From: Hybos culiciformis
Taxonomy: Eukaryota; Arthropoda; Insecta; Diptera; Hybotidae
Direction: 5' to 3'
Length of the DNA stretch: 64,000 nucleotides
NCBI GenBank assembly: GCA_964007475.1
Contig: OZ023273.1
Location: 58,113,834 to 58,177,833 of the forward strand
Positions 54,556 to 64,000 of the stretch are shown one piece after another (positions within the stretch are counted from its first letter, which is position 1; the number at the start of each line of letters is the position of its first letter). The position numbers and the translations under genes were made by a program. Below the pieces are notes generated by a model that did no database searches, had not been told where the DNA came from, and was given only the letters and a program-made list of their open reading frames with translations.

Positions 54556-57500
54556 GTGAGTGTTCTCAAAAATGCATGAATGGAATAGGTATATTTTTCT
54601 TAAACTAAGTATGTTTATCTGACACTGCTAGAAGTTTATAAGCAAACTTTGGGCGCCTAAATAACAATATTACTTACTCATTTCATTCCCAAAAATAAGT
54701 ATAGTACTTAAGTAACATACTTAAATGATAAAAAGAGTTTTATTTGCGAAAATGTTATCAACAATAATATACTTACTTAGTGATAATGATAACAATGAAA
54801 AATATATGATACAAACTTATACACATATAGAATATATACGTAAGTACATTTATAATTCAATTTTGTCATATAAATTTTTTTTTATTTATCAAGAAATAAA
54901 TTTTGATTAATAACGTTTTCATAATAACATTTTTAATTAAACAAAAGAATTTTATATACGAGTATATTAAATATTTTGTTTTTTTTTTTTTTTATTGATA
55001 GGTAGACAATAATTTTTTGAACCCGATCAACGCTGACATAAATATTAAGCCGTTTAGTGGAAAAAAAATAATTTAAGATTGATTTTCAAAAGGATTTAAA
55101 ACCAGAATAAAAAAAATAGATTATTACCTTTAAAAGAATAAAAAAAAATGTTTAAGTTACAAGATTTTGTTAAGAAGACGAAAATATGTTTTATGTGTGA
55201 GGAAATTTTTTTCGAATTTAACTAAAAATTAAAATCGTGGGATTTTCATAAAACAAATATTTATTAGTCTTTTCTTTTAACAGCCTCACGATTTTAAGTT
55301 CTAGTCCATTTTTAGATTGTTTATCATTTACTCCATTCTGCAACTACCCACATTCATATTTTCATCGAAATCTATTTTCTGCGAGATTTTCTGCTACTAG
55401 TCCGAATCCGTGACACAACTTTTTTTAATTAATACAATCGACCGAAATTTATACTACTTACTAAGTTTTATTTTGTCGGTAATGTAGTTTAAAAATAAAT
55501 TTTTACTTACCGACGAAATTGCATTACCAAGCGTCTACCTTATAATTAATTGTTAACGGTGTGTGCAATTGGATGTTGAGCGCCTCGATTTTTTTTACGT
55601 ATTGTCATATTATTATGTGTAATTATTTTATCGATTAAATTATAGTAGGTAAGTACTTATATGTAAATTATACATTTGACTTGTAAACTTATAAGTACAT
55701 ATAAAATTTTTGTAAACATTTTTATGTTTTCAGAATTTAATATTGTTTAATAGTCTGAAGATGCAGCAAAAATAAGCCAGCAAAATATTACGCAAAATAA
55801 AAATAAAATTGAGAATAATACTTACCTAATGCAATAAAGTTTTTTATTAATAAAAAATTTTTCTAAACTTCTGGAAATTTCAGTTAATTTTTATTCTATT
55901 CAATCCTGTTTTTATCATAAAAATTATTACTTATTAATGACCTAAGTACTTAATTTTTTTTTTATTTTGTTTTAATCAAGGTTTTAATCCCTTTTTAATC
56001 TTTCAATAAGGAATTCAATGCATTTTCATCGATTTTCACACAATTTGTTGTGAATTTTATCCTTCCGTGATTTATGTTTTGTTTTCCACTAAATACACGG
56101 CTTGATATTTAAGTCAGCGCTGATTTTCTCTTTATACGATGGAAAGGAGTAAAGTATAGGTGGAACAGAAAGGGTACAACCGTACAACTAAGATAAGTTT
56201 GTGCCTCGGTTTGTACCCACTTACTTACTTGAAAAAATATTCTTGCTTAATTCTCTAATTTAAGTAAACAAAAATTTTAAAACCAGTTTAAAAATTAAAA
56301 GAATAAAAAAAAATTATGAATATTAAGTTAATTTATTCCGCGATTTATTCTAACCATACCTTAATAAAAAATAAAAAAGGTGAATCTTTGACAATCCTTT
56401 GCAAATAAACATTTATCGTCTATAGTAATTATATAGATTTAAAATTAATATTAATCGAATCTATTTTGGTTGTTGATAAATAAGTAAGGCAATAAGTATA
56501 ACATTATAAGATTATAACCTACCTACCTACTTAATTATTAGCGTTTAACAAAAATTAAATAATGAATAAGTATATACTTAATCAATGCTGGAGGCAATGT
56601 CAATGAAACTAAATACCTAGGAAAATAAAAATTATACCAAAATTATAAAATATTAAGTAAGTAGGTACCTTGCTGAGTACTTTAAGTACTTTAAGTGAAT
56701 ATCTCTTACTAATAAATTGTCGTTGTCGATAATATTAATATGTAGATGAGCATTTTTTAATTAAGTACGTAAAGCAACTTAGCAAATTACTTAGATGTTT
56801 TCTTTTCTTCATAAAATATTAGAGCAAACTGAATTTATGGAAGTTAGTCGAGATTTTTTTTATTTAAAAATCTAAAACGATGTAAATAAGTCTTTTATCC
56901 TAAGTATTGATTACGTTGCAAAATAATAAATTATTAACTATGTATAATAATATTAAAAGTAGTTACTTAGATAAGTACTTTATTTCAATATCGCTATATT
57001 AGTGAAATTTACGGAGGCTAATATCGTAGTCAGACACAAAAATAATCATTGTGTTATTCGGTACTTAATTGCCATAGAACAACTACCGTTAACAGATAAT
57101 TTAAAATCGAAATATTTTGTAGAGTACTTACCTAAGTATATCTCGACCTATACTTTGTTTCAGATTTTTTTGTTATTGTTGTTACTTTATTACTATTATT
57201 GTTGTATTTATTACAGTTAATTACAATATCATAAATCTGCTAATATTATTTTTACGTTTTTGAAAAACTCTTATTTTTTCCTTATCAATTGTATAAAAAT
57301 AATAAGTACTTACCTTATCAAATATAAAATGATTACCGCATCAAAATCGAGATCAACATCTAAGTAAGTTCTTCAATTTTGTAAAGGTACACACGTACAC
57401 ACTTTTAACTATATGTAAGTAAGAAGTTGTTATCAATAACAAAAAAAAAAAACATTTTCAATTAAAATAAAAAAAAAACTTTGAAGATACCGCTTGGCAT

Positions 57501-57568
57501 CGTAGGTCATCAAATAGTAAATAATGTTCCTGATCGATTTTTTTTTTAACATAGAAAATAAATACTAA

Positions 57569-58033
57569 GAGTCTGTTCACTTATTAGTGATTATTGAAAA
57601 AATTAAAATCGGATTTAATATTCCAGGTTTTTTAATTTGTGAACGACACGATTTTACTGCTGTTATTTAAAAAAATGAAATAATTTTGTCCTAAAGCCGT
57701 TCACAAATTCAATTTTACTTTTTTAAATTCTGCAAAGGGAAATTTTAAATTTCCCATAACAAACTAAATTTGTAGGTCTACTTTTAAGTGAATTCAAAAA
57801 CTAAAATTGTATAGAGAAGAAAAAAGCGGCAAAAATGGGTAAGAAAATTCGGTCGGTCACGTATTATTATAAGTATTTGATTTCAGTCGGCCAAATATTA
57901 TTTTATAAGTAGTTGATTTTAGCAGATTATACAGAATGCAGAAAATTACGTCCTCAATTTATAAATTGTGACATTTGTTTTACAGAAAAGGGAGATTTCT
58001 TTTTTTTCAATCGTTTAATAAGTGAACAGACTC
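57569..58033. mobile_element. PIF/Harbinger (Tourist-like) MITE, 465 bp
   Basis: The ends GAGTCTGTTCACTTATTA are repeated exactly inverted, with TAA on both sides (57566-57568 and 58034-58036). The 3-bp TAA duplication and a terminus of the G-N5-GTT form match PIF/Harbinger. Internal inverted pieces (TTGTGAAC..GTTCAC) and a repeated TCGG(T/C)C block are present. No coding frame. Confidence 0.85.
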
Positions 58034-59397
58034 TAAGTACCTAAATAAAAGAATTTAAAATAAATAGAACTGCTTTATCGTATTATATACAAAATAAAAG
58101 TGACCGATTAAAATGGGAATCAAAATGTCAAAATTAATAATCAAAATGGTAATGCGCGAGCAAAATAAAATTAACAAGTTGCTCGATGATAATTCCCGCG
58201 CTTCTCTTGGCTTTGAATAAACTGTATAAGTATTTAGTTAAAAAACGCGCAGCTAGTATGGAAAAAAAAAATTGGCCACTTTTTAATTCTGATTTCTGTT
58301 CTACTAAGTAAATATATTTGTGATGTTCATTAATTCAGAAAGTAAGGACCTAAGTAAGTATAACATCACTTAATCATACTTGAATATATACCTATCTAAG
58401 TGACTAATATTACTTTCCTTATGAATAATTCAGTAAGTACTCATACATCGAGGTATAGAATACATATATATGATAAATGATAAATAAATAAATATTTTTC
58501 AACGTGACTGGCCGTCTACTTACCTTAAAAAAAAATATATATATTTTTTTTTTAATTGAAATAATGAATTGTGTTTGTTTTTAAATTAATACTAAAAAAC
58601 AAAAATAATGTTATTGTAAATAAAATGAGAACAGAAATATTAAAAAAAAGAAAAATTAATATTATATTATTTTTAAAGTGAAAAAAAAAAAATTTACTTC
58701 AAATGAACGTGCTAAAATTCTAATTTTAATAATTTTTTTTAAGCTCAAAAATATATGTAAGTGAATGTATAATATTAAATTCAAAACAAAAACAAATTAA
58801 AAAAAAAAAATTATGAATATTGATTTGGAGTTGAAACTTTTATGGTCAAAGTTACAAATTTTCCATAATTGTTGAACTTTTTTAAAATCGAAAAATTTCA
58901 CTTGTGTTGTGGAAAGTTTAATAAAGCGCAAAAAAATATAATAACAATAAAATAACAAATATGGAAAATGAAATAGAAATTGAAAAAAAAAAAAAATATT
59001 AAATAATTATTTTCTACTTTTGATTTCTCAATATCAAAAATGTTTTTAATACTAATCCATTAAAAAAATTCATAATTTCTAAAATATTGTGTGATTTAAA
59101 ATCAAAGTATTAAAAAAATAAAACTATAAGTATATCTATTGATTAGAATTTCCCTGATAATTTCTATCTTGGTTTGCATTATTTTCTTATTTTAAATAAT
59201 TTATATTCAACAGGCAATTTCTTTTCGGAAAAAAATTTTTTTTTTTGATGGGATGAATTGAGTCAATAATGAAGTGTGGTGCGATTATGGTCGACAACTA
59301 GGTAGTTAATATTAGATACTTAGCTGCTTATATTATTTGGAGAATATTCAATTTACCATTATACTGAATAAAATTCTCGAAATGAAATTATGTGATT

Positions 59398-59510
59398 CCT
59401 ACAAATAGAAAAATTGACAAATTTCAGTCCGTGATTGGAATCGACCCAACGCCATAAAATAATGGCAGTAACACAACATCGATTGCTCTCTCGGATTTGA
59501 CTAAGTTTTA
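59398..59510 (-). repeat. tRNA-derived SINE (copy 2, diverged)
   Basis: The minus strand carries a degraded B box (GGGTCGATTCC, 59447-59437), followed by CGGACTGAAATTTGTCAATT, matching the copy at 44560-44706 apart from small indels. The A box region is not preserved, so this copy is older. Confidence 0.65.
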
Positions 59511-62500
59511 GTTTAGATTAATTTTTATCACATAAAATCAAGACTTAAATTAACTTGCGTTTTAAAATCTTTGGGCTATTAAGTATATACTATGGTTATG
59601 AATAGTTCTTGTGATTTGCGTTCTTATAAAATATCAATTTGAATTGTCTAAACAGGAAAAAATGTAGGTACCTAAGTATGTTCTTATTTGTGATTTTACT
59701 TAGATGAATACGTCGATGTATACTTAATTCGCTGGTGCTTTAGTTAAGTACTTATATGAAAAAAATTCTAAATTAATATACCTAAATGAAAGTCAAAAAC
59801 AACTAACTATCCAAAAAGATTAAATACCCGTAATAGTTTACTTCAAATTTATAATCCTAATATAACTTAACTTATGATCAAGCTTATGATAAAATACATA
59901 AGTATTATGTGTAGTAAATTATTGTTATGGGTTCCAAGCTTCACTTTTTTGTTTATATTTTTTAATTTTTTAATTGATTTTCAACTTAGTAACATAGACA
60001 AACCTAATTATTGGAAAATTAAGTAAGTATAACAATTTTTTAAATAAGAAAAAGATTGGTCTTTTAAATTGAAAGTTTTGGTCAACGGGTTTTTATCTTG
60101 ATAACTGATAAAAAATACTTAAATGTTTTGCTTTTGCAATATACTACAATACTACTAATAAAAACCGTGAAAACATTATGCAAAAAAAAACTTCAAATAA
60201 TGTTAAATGAAAATCCATACTTTGCAATCAGTAAAATTGTTTCAGAATTTATTTATTAAATAATAACTTTTTATTCATATACAAGTTTATACTAATCTAG
60301 TTTTACTTTATATGTAGGTAAGTTATTTTACTACTATTACTACTAATACTGCTTATGTAAATATTTGTGTGTAATATTTTTATTTTGTAAGGTAACTAAG
60401 TTTGTTATGTGGGTAATTGAGTACCTATCACCTGAAATATTGTTTTTGTGTAAATGTAATTATTAAAATTATGAATATTTTCACAGTGATATAAAGTTAT
60501 CCACGTTAGCTACCCACAATATATTAATATGTTGTTCTTGTAGCCCTGGAAAAAAAAGAGAGTATTGTAATACCTACAGCCGCGCATGGAAACTCGAAAA
60601 AAGTCTTGAATGCACGTTGCCTTAGTTGAAATGCGAAAGAGGGGTTATAATCTGTTTGATCCTCAAGAAAAAACTAAATAAAATCAAGTAACTAATTAAA
60701 CTTAGTTGATGTTTGTGTGAATTCGTGGATAACTTGACCTTGCGTCGGTTATTTCATTCGACTCGGAATAACATTTATTTTATATTTGTGGCCCATGTCT
60801 TTAAAAATCGTTGAAAATATTTCCTAGCCGCGAATATAATAAAAATAAAAATTATATTTACTTATGTAAGTATTTAAAAAAATAAGTTTTTGCACAAAAA
60901 TCTAAGTACTGAGATAATTGTTAATAATCTAAGTGTTAAGCAAAAAATTCATACATCAGTATAAATACATATATTATTTTTTTAAAATATTAAGAAAAAA
61001 ACAGAGCAAATATTTAACACCAATAACCTTGATTATTTTTAGCTCTTTATATCAGGTTCAATATTTTATTTTTATTTATTTGCTTTGATAAATTCTATCT
61101 ATAAAATTTTTTGTATAAACTTCTTGTCATTTATAAAACATTTTATTTTTTTTTTCATTTAAATATGTATATAAATATAGAAATAAAAAAATGGGGAGCT
61201 AATTGCATAAAACTCTCGCTCAAAATTTTTTTTCCAAAAATGTATCATCGATTCAATCAATTCAACACATTTTAATTCCGAGAATAGAAGTAGTTTCTTA
61301 AGCGTTCAAAATGAAATAAATAAAATCGAAATCGAAACGAAACAATTTTTTCGGAGTTTTCTGGAAGAATCATTTTAATAAAATAGATAATTAATCTAAA
61401 GATTTAGATTCTACGATCCCTGATTCCAAAATTAGAAGCTCTCAACTCTCCAAGGTCGAAACTATTTTCATACGAAACATTTTCCAAATGTCTGATGAAA
61501 CCATAAAAAAAATTTATAACTATTTTCATCACACTTAAAATTTTCGATTCCATCTCCAAACGGTATAAATTTGGCTCTAATGGTCTAATATCTAATATCT
61601 TCAAAGAACCTATGTACATATAATAAATAATTAACGTCATTTATATTACCTCCTACCTTCTACTTTAAAAGTATAAGTATCCTTATTATTTTTTAATTTC
61701 CCTGATTATCCGCAAATAAATTAAAAGATTATGAAATATGAATATTAAATAAATTTTCTAAATGAATAAAATTTTTACGGGAATGAATAAAAATTTCATA
61801 TATAGTTATAGGAAATGTTTTAATTTTATGGACTTTTATCATATGATCATAACATACATATTTACATACTTATATAATATACGTATTCAAGTACTTATGG
61901 ATGTTAAAAATGAAAATCTTACAACATACAATCTTTTTAAGGTTGAATTCTTTGAAATTAATTGAATTTCGCTTGTAAAATTATTCGGAGTTTAATAATA
62001 ATTTTTCTCAATTTGTTTTTTGTTGAAGTTACAGATTTCCGAATAATGAAAAGGTTTCGAAAGTGGATAAAATAAAGTTATAGAACCAATATAGAAATTG
62101 AAAAAGGTTTTTATTACACTTCAAAGTAAAATACGACATTTAAGTATTGCATTGGTCACAAAATGTACGTATTTGTTAAGGAACGCTTGTATTTGTCAAA
62201 TACTTAATGTTTCCGCAGGAATATGACCTATGAATTTTATTTATTAGGCCGGGGCCCATAATTATAGCAATAAGTTTAAAAATAATTATAATTCTATTTA
62301 CAATATGTATATAAGTACTTATATATATAAAAAAATAAAGTTTCAAAAAAAAAAAAAGAGCAACTAAGTAGGTACTTGTTTAAGTTAATATAAGGAACAA
62401 AATTTCACTAAACCGAAAAAAATAAGAAACTAAATACTTAGATACTTACTTAAACACAATTTGTCGGAATTCAATTCATAAGTCAGTGATAGAAGAACAT

Positions 62501-63600
62501 TTTACAATAAAAAAATTGACACAATTTTGCTTGTTTACTTTTAGAAAATTTTATTTTCAAGAATATTTTATTACATAACTTTTAACAACACTTCCATAAA
62601 TGCAATTTTATATAATGTATATATCATGGTTTTTTGTTTGTTCTTATACTCAAAATTATAATATTTTTTTACTCCATAATAAAAAAAAAATCTAATGGCA
62701 AAGGTTAAGATGTTGATATTAAAAAAAAAAAACATTCAAAAACAAATAAGTATAATAATAAAAATAACTGACACGACACTTGTTGTTACCATATTCGCAT
62801 TATCTGTACAATATGTATAATAATAGGTAAATTCTTATTAAAATAATCTTTTAAAAGCTCAACTGGCATTAAATAAGTTTTGAAGAGACGATGAAACCAA
62901 AATAAAAGTTGATGACACTTTTATACTAAGTTTGTAATCAGATAAATATAAGTCAACTTAGCTAAAAGAAAAAAGTATTAAATATAAGAAAGTCGTTCCT
63001 ATTTGTTTTACAGATAATTAAACTTTAAAACTATTTCAAAAAGTAATCGTTCAAACTTCAAAATTTTAGTTTATGATAATTTTTTATGAGAAATAAGGTG
63101 CGTATTAAAATTAAATGTTTGAAAATGATTTTTCTTTATAGCTAAGTACCTTTTAACAGTTTACGCAATTTTTATTTAGAAACGATTCATACACAACTTA
63201 TCGTTAAGCATAGGCACATCGTATGAAAAAATTTCGTAGCAAATGGGCATACAAAAAAAATAATATGAAAATATGAAAATTACAATAGATATTGCGATAA
63301 CGTAGGTTGGTTGGTTAAAATGGCGAAAACCCTGAACCTACAGGGGTTTCCAATTAGCAAACGTAGGTTAAATAACAAAAAGTCTCGCAAATATTTATAA
63401 TATAAAGTATGTAAGCATATTATGTTAAAGTTATAATGTTTATATGGTAGGTCTAAGTATATAATAAGATCTATGTATAAATATGTAAAGTGGTGATACT
63501 CGAAATTTTTAACAACCGGGATGTTTGTAAAATGAAACTTGAGATACACACGAGAATTAGTATTTATATTATTTATGGAATAAAAACAATTTATATTGCT

Positions 63601-63616
63601 ATATATATATATATAT
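63601..63616. repeat. (AT)8 microsatellite
   Basis: Eight perfect AT units. Confidence 0.85.
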
Positions 63617-64000
63617 TTAATTAAATAATTGTCATAATAAGTTTTTGGAAGGTGTAATACGGATTGCTTATTTAGAACGTGTATTAGTATTTGTCACATG
63701 ATGTCTTTCAAATGTGGCTTATAGCGTCCAAACTTTTATATCGATTTTCCCATTAAACTAATTGTGTTCAGATATTTTCTAAGTGAATTTTAATTGTAAT
63801 TTTCTGGTATTATCGAAAATAAACTTACCAAAAATAAAACTAATGATTTAATTGAAACCTATTACACTAAGCATAAATAAGTATTTAAATTTTTTTATAA
63901 ATTAGAAAAAATAACTCGAAAACAAACTTCAACTTACAATATTATTTTCAAAATTAAATTTATTTTCTTGTACTTCCAACTGCAATTACGAAAAAATAGA

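Larger units (their letters stand above)
54556..64000. other. Probable first intron of Graf; no other gene seen
   Basis: AT-rich, with frequent short palindromic words such as AAGTACTTA and TAGGTACCTA. It contains the MITE at 57569 and the SINE at 59398. A patch at about 61395-61640 is of slightly higher complexity but shows no recognisable protein on either strand. Confidence 0.45.

Noticed and set aside
61395..61640. Frames on both strands (46 codons plus, 78 codons minus) in a slightly more complex patch
   Set aside because: Neither has a recognisable motif or splice partners, and both strands being open fits chance.

Overview
This is a strongly AT-rich eukaryotic window with spliced genes, short to medium introns with GT..AG borders, AATAAA signals and many small DNA transposons. 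It looks like an insect nuclear genome. The caspase, the bee-venom-type (group III) phospholipase A2 and the Graf BAR-domain start all point to an insect. A fly or another holometabolous insect is plausible, but the species cannot be fixed from sequence alone. Most of the window is intergenic or intronic, and most short open frames in it are chance frames in AT-rich DNA.

Layout. (1) 0-6 kb: a complete four-exon effector caspase on the minus strand (3809-5907). A decayed copy of its last exon lies at 1565-1680, and an 840-bp hAT-type element (1934-2773) sits between the two. (2) 7-26 kb: no confident gene. This stretch holds TIR elements (7124-7710, 8141-8547, 12228-12592, a Harbinger-type at 13955-14947 carrying another repeat), an unusual foldback element with GC-rich hairpins (23216-24327) and a hAT-type element (24654-25645). 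(3) 26.7-30.1 kb: a complete seven-exon NSUN2 RNA m5C methyltransferase on the plus strand. (4) 30-42.8 kb: AT-rich intergenic DNA with one pogo-type MITE. (5) 42.8-47.6 kb: a secreted group III phospholipase A2 on the plus strand, with a near-perfect 388-bp palindrome in intron 2, a SINE in intron 3 and two alternative, related C-terminal exons. (6) 47.7-51.4 kb: three nested transposons, then two more TIR elements. (7) 54.3 kb: the first coding exon of Graf (a Rho GTPase-activating protein with a BAR domain), whose remaining exons lie beyond the window. The rest of the window is its probable first intron and carries a Harbinger-type MITE and a second SINE copy.

The genes are functionally unrelated (apoptosis, RNA modification, lipid hydrolysis, Rho/membrane signalling), as is usual for neighbours in an animal genome. 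Exon joins were checked for reading phase. The caspase (291 aa), NSUN2 (707 aa) and both PLA2 forms (327 and 237 aa) each join in frame from start to stop.
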